NCBI RefSeq assembly: GCF_031844845.1
Contig: NZ_JAVRMB020000305.1
Location: forward strand, 7,276-71,275
Length of the DNA: 64,000 nucleotides
Origin: Endozoicomonas sp031844845
GTDB taxonomy: Bacteria > Pseudomonadota > Gammaproteobacteria > Pseudomonadales > Endozoicomonadaceae
Reading direction: 5' to 3'
Both the position numbers and the translations under genes were made by a program. The notes beneath the pieces are model-generated. The model saw nothing but the letters and a program-made list of their open reading frames with translations, was not told the origin of the DNA and did not search any database. Shown piece after piece: positions 33,101 to 42,956 of the stretch (position 1 is its first letter; each line of letters begins with the position of its first letter).

Positions 33101-35743
33101 CTAGCTGGACTGGCGTTTCTTAGCCTGTTTTTCATTCCACTTACCATCCTCACAGATAGCACTCCAACCTGTCGCCTTACCCTCCACTTCAGACATAACA
33201 TATTGCTGCTTTGTCTTACGGCTGTATCGAATAATGGCTGGATTACCATCAGGATCCTGACGAGGAGCATCCATCAAATAACCATACTTGGGATCAATGA
33301 TGGCTTGATGTGGCAATAATTCAGCCACAAGAGGCGCGCGGGTTTCCCGGTTTTTTGGAAATTGACTGGCAGCCAGAAACAAGCCTGCAGCCCCATCCCG
33401 GAGAATATAGTGGTCATCAACCTTGACGCACTTCAGTTCCGGCATTGGCACAGGCTCCATTTTTGGTGGTGCCGCTTCACCGCTTTTCAGCAGTTTCCGG
33501 GTATTTTTGCACTCACTGTTAGTACAGCCAAAGTATTTGCCAAAACGCCCCGTCTTCAGCTGCATCTCATTGCCGCACTTATCACATTCAAGCACAGGGC
33601 CATCATAGCCTTTCAGCTTATAACTCCCCTTCTCTACATCGTATCCGGAGCAGTCAGGATTATTACCGCAAACGTGGAGTTTGCGCTGCTCGTCAATAAG
33701 GTAGCTTTCCATGGCCGTAGAACATTTCGAACAACGATGCATGGCACGCAGAGCATTCACTTCTGCATTTTCGTCATCCACCTCTTCAGCCTCTTCAGCC
33801 GGAACCAGGTTCATGGTGGTTTTACAGCGCTCTTTCGGCGGCAGGGCATAACCGGAACATCCCAGGAAAACACCGGTAGAAGCGGTACGAATCATCATGG
33901 GGCGACTGCAGGTCGGGCATTCAATGTCGGTCAAAGAAGGTTCATTAGACCGCATCCCGCCTTCAACCTGTTCAGCCTGTGTCAGCTGAAGGGTAAAGTC
34001 GGAATAAAAATCATCAAGCACCTCTTTCCAATTCTTTTCGCCTTCAGCTATATCATCCAGCTTCTCTTCCATTCTTGCCGTAAAATGATAGTCCATCAGT
34101 TCATCAAAAGACTCATTCAAACGGTCAGTAACAATATCGCCCATTTTTTCTGCATAAAAGCGGCGATTTTTTACCGAAGCATAACCACGATCCTGAATCG
34201 TTGAGATAATGGATGCGTAGGTTGATGGTCTGCCAATACCCTGTTTTTCCAGTTCCTTTACCAGTGCTGCTTCACTGAAACGGGCAGGTGGGCGGGTAAA
34301 CAGCTGTTTGGGGTCGAGCTTCTCCAGATCCAGGGGTGCACCTTTCTGAAGATTCGGCAGGATTAAATCTTCCCCTTTTCCAGCCATTGCTTTTTGCACA
34401 CGGGTATAACCGTCAAACTTCAGGGTTCGCCCCTTAGCCTTGAGCTGGAAACCTTTGACATCAATCGTAAGTGATGTACTGAGATATTCAGCAACGGTCA
34501 TCTGGCACGCAACAAACTGACGCCAGATCAAGTCGTAAAGACGTTCAGCATCCCGCTCCATACCAGAAAGACTATCTGGCTGCATTGTCACACTGGAGGG
34601 GCGTATTGCTTCATGAGCTTCCTGAGCACCTTTTTTACTGCTGTAGATGTTTGGCTTATCCGGACAGTAGCGCTCGCCATACTGTTCAGTGATAAAAGAA
34701 CGAGCACTATCCACCGCATCCTGACTCAGGCTGGTGGAATCCGTTCTCATATAAGTGATATAGCCAGCCTCATAGAGACGCTGAGCCATCATCATGGTCT
34801 TCTTGACACTGAATCCAAGACGGGTGCTGGCAGCCTGCTGCAGGGTTGATGTGATAAATGGAGCCGATGGCTTACTTTGTGTTGGCTTGTCTTCACGATT
34901 AGTCAGGGAGTACGGCCCCTGCTCCAGCAAAGTCAGCGCCTTATCAGTTTCAGCCTTGCTTGTGGGTCTGAAGTTTGTCCCATTCTCTTTCACCACCTGA
35001 AAACGAACAGAATCTTTCCCGGTCATTAACAGGTCTGCATAAACTTCCCAATACTCCTCTGGAACAAAGCTGCGAACTTCCCTTTCCCGCTCTACGATCA
35101 GCTTGACCGCCACAGACTGAACCCGGCCTGCTGACAACCCACGGGCAATCTTTGACCAGAGCAGCGGGGAAACCATATAACCCACAACACGATCAAGAAA
35201 ACGTCTTGCCTGCTGGGCATCCACACGATCCTGGTTCAATTGGCCCGGGGAATCAAAAGCCGCCTTGATCGCCTTTTTGGTAATTTCATTGAACACTACC
35301 CGCCGGTAACGACTGGAATCACCACCAATAGCCTGCTGGAGATGCCAGGCAATGGCTTCTCCTTCACGGTCCAAATCCGTCGCGAGATAGATAGTGTCGG
35401 CGTTCTCTGCCAACCGGGCCAGCTCATCAACCACCTTTTCCTTGCCAGGCAGAATCTGATAACGGGCTTCCCAGCCATTGTCCGGGTCGATCCCCATGCG
35501 CTCAATCAGTTGCCCACGGGCCTTGATCTTTTTGCGGCGTTCACGCTCTTCCGGAGAAAGTTTTTTTGACTCAGCAGCAGCCTTCGCCCTGGCCTTTGTA
35601 TCCACGGTCTTTTTAGGCCCACCAGCCGTTGGCAAATCCCTTATGTGACCCACACTGGATTTGACAACAAAGTCTTTGCCCAAATATTTGTTGATGGTTT
35701 TCGCCTTGGCAGGCGACTCCACAATAACTAGCGATTTACCCAT
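33101..35743 (-). CDS. topA: DNA topoisomerase I
   Basis: An 880-residue type IA topoisomerase that relaxes negative supercoils. The TOPRIM domain starts MGKSLVIVESPAKAKTINKY and includes DLDREGEAIAWH. The catalytic tyrosine is ~Tyr331 in GYITYMRTDS. C-terminal zinc-binding units carry CPTCSRPM, CSKCSTAM...CGNNPDC and CDKCGNEM...CTNSEC. The length and architecture are normal for gammaproteobacteria. Confidence 0.97.
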   Translation of the reverse strand: MGKSLVIVESPAKAKTINKYLGKDFVVKSSVGHIRDLPTAGGPKKTVDTKARAKAAAESKKLSPEERERRKKIKARGQLIERMGIDPDNGWEARYQILPGKEKVVDELARLAENADTIYLATDLDREGEAIAWHLQQAIGGDSSRYRRVVFNEITKKAIKAAFDSPGQLNQDRVDAQQARRFLDRVVGYMVSPLLWSKIARGLSAGRVQSVAVKLIVEREREVRSFVPEEYWEVYADLLMTGKDSVRFQVVKENGTNFRPTSKAETDKALTLLEQGPYSLTNREDKPTQSKPSAPFITSTLQQAASTRLGFSVKKTMMMAQRLYEAGYITYMRTDSTSLSQDAVDSARSFITEQYGERYCPDKPNIYSSKKGAQEAHEAIRPSSVTMQPDSLSGMERDAERLYDLIWRQFVACQMTVAEYLSTSLTIDVKGFQLKAKGRTLKFDGYTRVQKAMAGKGEDLILPNLQKGAPLDLEKLDPKQLFTRPPARFSEAALVKELEKQGIGRPSTYASIISTIQDRGYASVKNRRFYAEKMGDIVTDRLNESFDELMDYHFTARMEEKLDDIAEGEKNWKEVLDDFYSDFTLQLTQAEQVEGGMRSNEPSLTDIECPTCSRPMMIRTASTGVFLGCSGYALPPKERCKTTMNLVPAEEAEEVDDENAEVNALRAMHRCSKCSTAMESYLIDEQRKLHVCGNNPDCSGYDVEKGSYKLKGYDGPVLECDKCGNEMQLKTGRFGKYFGCTNSECKNTRKLLKSGEAAPPKMEPVPMPELKCVKVDDHYILRDGAAGLFLAASQFPKNRETRAPLVAELLPHQAIIDPKYGYLMDAPRQDPDGNPAIIRYSRKTKQQYVMSEVEGKATGWSAICEDGKWNEKQAKKRQSS

Positions 35744-36290
35744 GCTGACTTACACGTCCTGTCATCTGTTCCATTGTTCTGGCCGGTCAGATCTGCGAGC
35801 CAAAAAATCGCTCATCATACTGAATTAACAGATCTTCTGAAATAGATCTTAGTGCCAGAACAAGAAAAACCGGGATAGAAAATTGCTTCAATATATAAGG
35901 CGAAGTCAATAATCGGTCAAGGAAAACCATCAACCCCGTTCCCGAAAAGCTCTGGACTATTTCTCTGGAAGACCCCATAGAAAGCCTTATTTCCTGTACG
36001 CTGAAGCTAATATCCATCTTGAATTTTCCGCTGACATTTTAATCAAAGAATCCTCTACCAAAATGCTCTGCCAACAAATAAGTTCCACTTATCATCACAT
36101 CAAATTGCTTAAGAAATGACAATATTTTCCTGATAATCAGTAACGGCAGACGCCATTAAACGCTTAACATGAATTTACAAGGCACTCAATCATAAAAAAT
36201 ATTCTGCCATGTACCAACACAATCACAGCCATTCATTTAGCGCCTTAAACCAATGACAGCGAAAGGTGATTCAATGCGTTGATAATACAA
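35744..36290. other. Long intergenic region upstream of topA
   Basis: About 550 bases before topA, presumably holding its promoter. A 76-codon frame on the minus strand (35787-36017) has no family resemblance and is not called. No repeat or motif was recognised. Confidence 0.4.
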
Positions 36291-36291
36291 C

Positions 36292-36315
36292 GAAAAAGCC
36301 CGGAAAATCCGGGCT
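36292..36315 (-). terminator. fadBA terminator
   Basis: agcccgga (36297-36304) and tccgggct (36308-36315) form an 8-bp stem with a 3-base loop. On the minus strand the stem is followed by TTTTT, a standard intrinsic terminator after fadA. Confidence 0.88.
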
Positions 36316-36381
36316 GCTGACTAAGTGTTGTCGGGGTCACGATAACACAATACTTTAATCTCAACTCATCCAGCTAAAATA

Positions 36382-37554
36382 TCAAACACGTTCAAAAATG
36401 GTGGTTATTCCTTGTCCAAGGCCTACACACATGGTTGCCAGCCCAAGCGTCCCACCATTTTGTTTCATAACATTCAAAAGCGTTCCGGATATACGCGCCC
36501 CTGAGCAGCCAAATGGGTGTCCAAGTGCAATCGCGCCACCATTCAGGTTTACTTTCTGATCCATTTTATCGAGCAGCTTCAGATCTTTCAGCACTGGCAG
36601 TGCCTGAGCTGCAAAAGCCTCATTCAGTTCGACATGATCAATATCATCAATGGTCAGCCCGATGCGTTTCAGTGCTTTCTTGCTGCTGGGAACCGGCCCA
36701 TAGCCCATGATTGACGGATCAACGCCTGCCACAGCCATTGCCCTGACCACAGCCAGTGGCTGCAAACCGAGATCTTTTGCTCGCTGTGCAGACATAACAA
36801 TCATGCAAGACGCCCCATCAGTGATCTGAGAGGACGTTCCAGCGGTTACCGTACCTTTGGGGTTAAATGCTGGTTTGAGCTGTGACAGGCTTTCAGCAGT
36901 GGTTTCCGGGCGTATCGTTTCATCACGGGTAAACAGGCAGAGATTGCCATCCGCATCATGCCCCTGCATGGGAATAATCTCATCACTGAAATTACCCGTC
37001 TCAGTTGCAGCCCAGGCCCGTTGATGTGAACGAGCTCCAAACTCATCCTGAGCCTGACGGCTGATGCCGTGCATGGTAGCCAGCATTTCCGCCGTCAACC
37101 CCATCATACCGGCAGCCTTGGCGCCGTATTTGGAGAGCCTTGGGTTTGGGTCAACGCCGTGCATCATGCCCACATGCCCCATATGCTCAACACCACCCAC
37201 CACAAAAACATCACCGTTATTGGTTTGAATGGCTTGAACTGCGGTATGCAGGGCACTCATGGATGAGCCACACAGACGACTTACCGTCTGGGCACCCGAA
37301 GTAGGGGGAATAGGCGTCATCAGCGATGCCATCCGGGCAATATTCCAGCCCTGTTCCAGGGTCTGGTTAACACAACCCCAGATAACATCTTCCACTTCTG
37401 CAGGATTGACGTCTGAATTACGATTAAGCACGCCCGTGATCAGCTCTGCAGAAAGGGTATCCGCGCGCACATTCCGGTACATTCCACCTTTGGCGCGCCC
37501 CATCGGGGTGCGCCCAAAATCAACGATCACAGCATCTCTTGGGTTCAGGCTCAT
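36382..37554 (-). CDS. fadA: 3-ketoacyl-CoA thiolase FadA
   Basis: A 390-residue beta subunit of the fatty-acid oxidation complex that cleaves 3-ketoacyl-CoA to acetyl-CoA. The active-site cysteine is in VSRLCGSSMSALH, the histidine in GGAIALGHPFGCSGAR, and the second cysteine in LATMCVGLGQGIT. It follows fadB by 52 bases on the same strand and is the operon's last gene. Confidence 0.96.
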   Translation of the reverse strand: MSLNPRDAVIVDFGRTPMGRAKGGMYRNVRADTLSAELITGVLNRNSDVNPAEVEDVIWGCVNQTLEQGWNIARMASLMTPIPPTSGAQTVSRLCGSSMSALHTAVQAIQTNNGDVFVVGGVEHMGHVGMMHGVDPNPRLSKYGAKAAGMMGLTAEMLATMHGISRQAQDEFGARSHQRAWAATETGNFSDEIIPMQGHDADGNLCLFTRDETIRPETTAESLSQLKPAFNPKGTVTAGTSSQITDGASCMIVMSAQRAKDLGLQPLAVVRAMAVAGVDPSIMGYGPVPSSKKALKRIGLTIDDIDHVELNEAFAAQALPVLKDLKLLDKMDQKVNLNGGAIALGHPFGCSGARISGTLLNVMKQNGGTLGLATMCVGLGQGITTIFERV

Positions 37555-37606
37555 GGTCTTCTCTCTTATATTCCGTGAAAATGGTTCAATTTCTTAAGAC
37601 GCAGCT

Positions 37607-39757
37607 CTATTCACCGTAAAACGTCTTACCTTCACGAGCCATTTCCCGAAGCTTGTCAGTAGGTGCATAAAGTGGACTGATATGAGCATATTTGTCTGCC
37701 AGCTCAACAAACCCGGCAACGCCCATACTGTCGATATATTTCAACGCACCACCACGGAAGAGAGGGAAGCCAATACCCATAATCAACGCTATATCCGCTT
37801 CTGCCACCGAATCCACAATACCGTCTTCCAGTGTACGGACCGTTTCCATACACAGAGGCACCATCATACGGGCAATGATTTCCTCATCTTCAAAGGTCCC
37901 GTGTTCTGCGCAGACTTCATCCAGCAGCCCATAAACCGACTCATCAACCACCTTCTTCGGCTTACCTTTTTTATCCTGCTCATACTTATAGAAACCGACG
38001 CCATTCTTCTGACCAAAACGCTGGTTCTCAAACATCACATCCAGTGCGGTCTTGAAGTCACGTTTCATACGATCCGGATAACCTTCCGACATCACACCTT
38101 CCGCATGAATAGCCGTATCAATACCCACCACATCCAGCAGATAGGCAGGCCCCATTGGCCAGCCAAAGCGCTCCATCACCTTATCTACCTGCTTGAAGTC
38201 AGCTCCGTCACGGAGCAAAGCAGAGAAACCACCAAAATAGGGAAAGAGAACCCGATTCACCATAAAGCCCGGACAGTCATTGACCACAACCGGTGTCTTA
38301 CCCATTTTACGGGCATATTCAACAACCGTTGCCACAGTCTTATCACTGGTCTTTTCACCACGGATAACCTCAACCAGAGGCATGGCATGAACAGGGTTAA
38401 AGAAATGCATACCACAGAACTGCTCTGGCCGTTTCAGGTCGCTGGCCAGTTCATTAATCGAGATGGTAGAGGTATTAGACGTCAGAACCGTATTGTCAGA
38501 CACGTGGTTTTCCACATCCGCCAGTACTGCTTTTTTCACCCTGGCATTTTCCACAACGGCTTCAACCACAACATCCACAGAACCGAAGTCACCATAAGAC
38601 AGGGTCGGTACAATGCTATTCAGAACATTGCCCATTTTGCCAGCATCCAGCCGCCCTCTGGCCACACGCTTGGCAAGCAGTTTATTCGCTTCAGCCAGCC
38701 CAAGGTCCAGGCCATCCTGATTAATGTCTTTCATCAGAATAGGCGTGCCTTTCAGAGCCGACTGACAGGCAATGCCCCCGCCCATAATCCCGGCACCAAG
38801 AACAGCGGCTTTATCGGTTTTGCCCGCCAGCTTTGAGGAAGTTTTTGCTTTCTTCTTCAGCGCCTGATCATTAAGAAACAAACCAACCAGAGCATCGCAG
38901 ACAGAGGATTTGGCCAGTTTGAGAAATCCTTTAGCCTCAACCTCAAGGGCTTTATCCCGCTCCATAAACGCATGTTTCTGAATGGTCTTGACGGCAGCAA
39001 TGGGTGCCAGCATATGCGGACCCGCCTGCTGCTTAACCACGGCAGCAGTGGTTTCAAACACCATCATTGCTTCAATAGGCGGCAGTTTCAGCTTCCCTTT
39101 TTTCTCCTGCTTGCGGGCTTTGTAATCCAGCTTACCAGCGATACAGCTGCGCACCAGCGCAACTGCAGAGTCTTTCAGTTTCTCCGGAGCAACGACCGCA
39201 TCAACCGCACCTACTTTCAAAGCGGCATCAGGGCGGAATTCCTTGCCACTGGCAATCCATTCCACCGCATTGTCTGCACCAATCAGACGAGGCAGCCTTA
39301 CCGTTCCACCCCACCCGGGATAAATGCCCAGTTTGACTTCAGGCAAGCCAACTTTTGCTTCCGTAGACAGCACCCGGTAATCAGCACAGAGGCAAATTTC
39401 AAAGCCGCCTCCCAAAGCGATACCGTTAATGGCTGCCACTGTTGGTATATCGAGATCTTCGAAACCAGAGAATACTTTGTTCACCGACATCAACTCGGTA
39501 AATATGGTTTCATCGTCCTGTTTGAAGGTCTGGGTGAACTCATTGATATCAGCACCAACGATAAAAACGTCCTTGCCACTGGTCAGCACCAGACCTTTGA
39601 TACTCTTATCAGACCGAATAGCATCCAGCGCTGCAGCCAGATCTTCAATGGCAGAACGGCTGAATTTATTGACGCTTTCCCCGTCGAGATTGAACTGCAG
39701 TTCCGCGATACCATTTTCCACAGGCAGAACCTGAAACGCCTTCCCCTGGTAGATCAT
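37607..39757 (-). CDS. fadB: Fatty acid oxidation complex alpha subunit FadB
   Basis: A 716-residue bifunctional enzyme. Residues 1-~190 form the enoyl-CoA hydratase/isomerase (GIALGGGFEICLCADYRVL; GLPEVKLGIYPGWGGTVRLP). From ~315 comes 3-hydroxyacyl-CoA dehydrogenase with the NAD motif AAVLGAGIMGGGIACQ and the block MHFFNPVHAMPLVEVIRG. AGGAG precedes the start. It pairs with FadA in an alpha2beta2 complex. Control by PsrA is likely from knowledge of Pseudomonas but no site is evident upstream. Confidence 0.97.
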   Translation of the reverse strand: MIYQGKAFQVLPVENGIAELQFNLDGESVNKFSRSAIEDLAAALDAIRSDKSIKGLVLTSGKDVFIVGADINEFTQTFKQDDETIFTELMSVNKVFSGFEDLDIPTVAAINGIALGGGFEICLCADYRVLSTEAKVGLPEVKLGIYPGWGGTVRLPRLIGADNAVEWIASGKEFRPDAALKVGAVDAVVAPEKLKDSAVALVRSCIAGKLDYKARKQEKKGKLKLPPIEAMMVFETTAAVVKQQAGPHMLAPIAAVKTIQKHAFMERDKALEVEAKGFLKLAKSSVCDALVGLFLNDQALKKKAKTSSKLAGKTDKAAVLGAGIMGGGIACQSALKGTPILMKDINQDGLDLGLAEANKLLAKRVARGRLDAGKMGNVLNSIVPTLSYGDFGSVDVVVEAVVENARVKKAVLADVENHVSDNTVLTSNTSTISINELASDLKRPEQFCGMHFFNPVHAMPLVEVIRGEKTSDKTVATVVEYARKMGKTPVVVNDCPGFMVNRVLFPYFGGFSALLRDGADFKQVDKVMERFGWPMGPAYLLDVVGIDTAIHAEGVMSEGYPDRMKRDFKTALDVMFENQRFGQKNGVGFYKYEQDKKGKPKKVVDESVYGLLDEVCAEHGTFEDEEIIARMMVPLCMETVRTLEDGIVDSVAEADIALIMGIGFPLFRGGALKYIDSMGVAGFVELADKYAHISPLYAPTDKLREMAREGKTFYGE

Positions 39758-40354
39758 GAACTTCTCCTTTCGGATTGAAGATAGACAGGCAAACCATAGA
39801 TCAGTGGTGAGTGCGGTCTATTAAACAGACTCAACCTCTATCAGACATTAACTATGGCAGCTATCTCATTATTATTGCTTTACTTCCTGACTTTACACAG
39901 GAGCCTGTCGGACTTAAGTCTGCCTTACTTGCTCCGGGCAGAAACCAAGCTCTTTCCTGCAAATTCATACACTTGTTTGAATTTAGTGCCCACCTTCTGT
40001 GAAATGGTGTTTAAAGTCAAGCCTGCAAGGCTATGAAGATGCCACCTTTTCCCATACTTACACAAGACCTTCCATGCAGGAATACAGGCACGAACTTTCA
40101 CCGTCAGAATCTGGATCATTATTTCTGATAATTACCCGACAGAGAGCGAATAAAACCATGAATAAAACCATAATTGGCCTTACAATTGAGGTGCCGTGGC
40201 TTGAGTAGGTTTCGGATAAGCCCTGAAACATTCAAACCATCCGACGGATTGTACTGAGGAAATCGCGACAGCGGTCTGGCCATCCAGGTGTTAGAAAACG
40301 GGCGGATCACTTTTTGCATTTATTGAAGAAGGAAGAGAAGAAGGAAGACAGCTT
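39758..40354. other. fadB-usp divergent region
   Basis: About 600 bases with no supported gene. Two short open frames on either strand (e.g. 64 codons at 39925-40119 on the minus strand) have no recognisable family. It should contain the fadB promoter and the usp promoter; neither shows a clear consensus pair. Confidence 0.4.
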
Positions 40355-40798
40355 ATGAGCCTCTACAAGCACATTCTTGTTGCGATTGATTTGTCCGACG
40401 AAGCCGATGATGTGCTCGAAAAAGCCAAATCCATTGCTGAAAAAAACCAGGCCAAACTCACCATGGTTCATGTTGTAGAACCGCTGAGTGTTGCTTATGG
40501 CAGTGACATCCCCCTCGATCTCACAACACTGCAGGATGAGATCACTGAACAGGCAAGAGAGCGTATATCCCGTCTGGCTGAGTCAATCCAGCTAAAGAAT
40601 GGTGAGCAACATGTGGTCTATGGACGGCCTGAACGGGAAGTTCACCGAATTGCAGAAGAGTCTGATATTGATTTGATTGTGGTTGGCAGCCATGGTCGTC
40701 ATGGACTGGCTCTGATTCTTGGCTCTACATCAACCAGTATTCTTCATGGCGCCAGCTGTGACGTACTGGCAGTAAGAGTGGGTAAAAACGATAGTTGA
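40355..40798 (+). CDS. Universal stress protein (UspA family)
   Basis: A 147-residue single Usp domain. It has the ATP-binding pattern G-x2-G-x9-G(S/T): VVGSHGRHGLALILGSTSTS. The N-terminus KHILVAIDLSDEADDVLEKA is typical. It is divergent from fadB and convergent with uup, as in Pseudomonas. Confidence 0.93.
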   Translation: MSLYKHILVAIDLSDEADDVLEKAKSIAEKNQAKLTMVHVVEPLSVAYGSDIPLDLTTLQDEITEQARERISRLAESIQLKNGEQHVVYGRPEREVHRIAEESDIDLIVVGSHGRHGLALILGSTSTSILHGASCDVLAVRVGKNDS

Positions 40799-40811
40799 TC
40801 TTTTGCAACGC

Positions 40812-40841
40812 AAAGCCACAGGTTGTACAACCTGTGGCTTT
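40812..40841. terminator. Bidirectional terminator (30-bp perfect palindrome)
   Basis: aaagccacaggttgt joined directly to acaacctgtggcttt, a perfect inverted repeat with no spacer. In RNA the centre would open to a small loop, and both sides end in runs of T (TTT on plus, TTTG on minus). It serves the convergent usp and uup genes. Confidence 0.8.
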
Positions 40842-40851
40842 ATTCAGAGCT

Positions 40852-42753
40852 TTACATATTATCCAGTTCTTCCCAGCGTTCCATTTTCGCTTCGATCAAC
40901 TCATTGAGCTCTGCCAGCCTGTCCAGGACTGTCTGAACCGCGTCCTTCTCTCCCAGGTAAAAATCCGACTCAGCCATTTTTGCCTCCAGGTTTGTCAGCT
41001 CTTCCTCAAGCGCCTCAATTTCGTCAGGCAAAGTCTCCAGTTCACGCTGAAGTTTATAACTGAGTTTCTTTTTAGCTGGCTTATTTTCAGTTCCTGATGG
41101 AGCCGCTACCTGCTTTGCTTTGTCTCCTTTTTTGGTCGCACCAGCATCAGCAACCAGTTGAGAAATGGCACCACCCTGCCGCAGCCAATCCTCAAATCCA
41201 CCCACGTAATCACTTACATGACCACCCGGCTCAAACACCAGCGAACTGGAAACCACATTATCCAGGAACGTTCTATCGTGACTGACTAATAACATTGTGC
41301 CAGTAAACTCAACCAGTAATGATTCAAGCAGTTCCAGCGTTTCAATATCCAGATCATTAGTCGGTTCGTCCATTACCAACAGGTTGGAGGGCTTACTAAA
41401 TAAACGCGCCAACAGCAGTCGATTACGCTCCCCTCCGGATAACGCCTTAACCGGAACACGGCAGCGTCCGGGCGGAAACAGGAAATCACCCAGGTAGCTA
41501 ATAATATGACGACTGACACCGTTAATGGTGATGCTCTCACGGCCCTCGGCCACGTTATCAATCACCGTTTTCTCAAGATCCAGCTGATTTCTCAACTGGT
41601 CAAAATAGGCCACTTCAATCTTGGTTCCCATTTTTACGGAACCCGACTCAGGGTTCAGATTACCCAGAAGAATACTGAGCAACGTTGACTTCCCTGCCCC
41701 GTTCGCACCAATCAGGCCAATCTTGTCTCCACGCATAAGACGAAGACTAAAGTCTTTGATAACCGTATGATTATCAAATGACTGGGAGACATTCTTCACT
41801 TCCAGCACTAACTTGCCAGATGACTCTCCCTGCTCCAGCCCAAAGCTGGCATTGCCTTGAACTTCGCGACGCTGACTACGTTCCACTCTGAGCTTTTCCA
41901 GATCACGAACCCGGCCTTCATTACGGGTACGACGGGCTTTAATGCCCTGACGAATCCAGACCTCTTCCAGCGCCAGCTTTTTATCAAACAACGCATTTTG
42001 CTCAGACTCAACCTCAAGGGCATGAGCTTTACGCTCCAGGAAGGTGACATAATCACATTCCCAGCTGGTCAGCTTCCCTCGATCCAGCTCGATAATACGC
42101 GTCGCCAGTGACTGCAGAAATGAACGGTCGTGGGTAATAAAAAGCAATGCCCCGGAGAAATCCTTAAGCTGCTTCTCAAGCCAGTCAATGGCAATAATAT
42201 CCAAATGGTTAGTTGGCTCATCCAGCAACAACAGATCGGGATCACCCACCAGCGCCCTGGCCAGTTCTACCCGACGACGCCAGCCACCAGATAACTCTTT
42301 CATCTGTTTTTCTGCCGGTAAGCCAAGCTTCTTGATAACCGTATCTATTTTCAGGCTCAGGCTCCAGCCATCCACCGACTCCAGCTGATGCTGTACCTTT
42401 TCCAGGGCCTTCATATCCGCGTCGGTGCTGATATTCATGGACAGGCTGTGGTAACGGCTGATCAGATCACCAACGGCTTCAAGGCCCGAAGCCACCACAT
42501 CATAGACTTTCTTCTCATCCTGATCAGGGAGATCCTGATTCAGTACGCCCACCTTTAGCCCGGGTTTACGCCAGAGCGTTCCTTCATCAGGCAAAGTAGC
42601 CCCGGAGAGCAGTTTCATCATGGTGGACTTACCGGCACCATTACGCCCCATCAAGCAAACTCTTTCACCTTTACGGATCTGAAACTCCGCATGATCCAAC
42701 AGAGGTTGATCACCATAGGCCAGACTGACCTTTTCGAATCTAAGTAACGGCAT
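40852..42753 (-). CDS. uup: ABC-F family ATPase, Uup type
   Basis: A 633-residue soluble protein with two ABC domains: Walker A GRNGAGKSTMMKLLSG and GANGAGKSTLLSILLG, signatures LSGGWRRRVELARALV and LSGGERNRLLLARLF, both followed by DEPTNHLD/DEPTNDLD. A C-terminal coiled coil (~560-633, Glu/Lys/Leu-rich) is the Uup-type DNA- or ribosome-binding tail. Uup is linked to ribosome function and to DNA stability. Start MPLLRFEKVSLAYGD (42753) has GGATGGAT upstream; the longer frame adds 26 unlike residues. Confidence 0.93.
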   Translation of the reverse strand: MPLLRFEKVSLAYGDQPLLDHAEFQIRKGERVCLMGRNGAGKSTMMKLLSGATLPDEGTLWRKPGLKVGVLNQDLPDQDEKKVYDVVASGLEAVGDLISRYHSLSMNISTDADMKALEKVQHQLESVDGWSLSLKIDTVIKKLGLPAEKQMKELSGGWRRRVELARALVGDPDLLLLDEPTNHLDIIAIDWLEKQLKDFSGALLFITHDRSFLQSLATRIIELDRGKLTSWECDYVTFLERKAHALEVESEQNALFDKKLALEEVWIRQGIKARRTRNEGRVRDLEKLRVERSQRREVQGNASFGLEQGESSGKLVLEVKNVSQSFDNHTVIKDFSLRLMRGDKIGLIGANGAGKSTLLSILLGNLNPESGSVKMGTKIEVAYFDQLRNQLDLEKTVIDNVAEGRESITINGVSRHIISYLGDFLFPPGRCRVPVKALSGGERNRLLLARLFSKPSNLLVMDEPTNDLDIETLELLESLLVEFTGTMLLVSHDRTFLDNVVSSSLVFEPGGHVSDYVGGFEDWLRQGGAISQLVADAGATKKGDKAKQVAAPSGTENKPAKKKLSYKLQRELETLPDEIEALEEELTNLEAKMAESDFYLGEKDAVQTVLDRLAELNELIEAKMERWEELDNM

Positions 42754-42956
42754 TATCCATCCAAACAGCCATGAGCTGAAAGAACCGCCTTCCCCGACCA
42801 ATGAAAATACTGGCAGAAACCAAAGCGGCACTTTCGAAATAAAATGTACAGACCACCTTCGCCAATATAAATGAATAGAGGCAGAGGTTTATCAGCTGAA
42901 AAACATTCAATAAAACGGGCTAGAATAGCGACATCAACAGTGAATGGATAGATCAT

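Noticed and set aside
35787..36017. 76-codon minus-strand frame upstream of topA
   Set aside because: No recognised family, weak initiation, and a composition like random AT-rich intergenic DNA; kept only as possible.
36382..39757. Possible PsrA site directly before fadB
   Set aside because: No AAAC-N2-4-GTTT match was found in the 39758-40354 region, despite the expectation from Pseudomonas.
39925..40119. 64-codon minus-strand frame between fadB and usp
   Set aside because: Short, no motif; a transposase remnant was considered but nothing in the peptide supports it.
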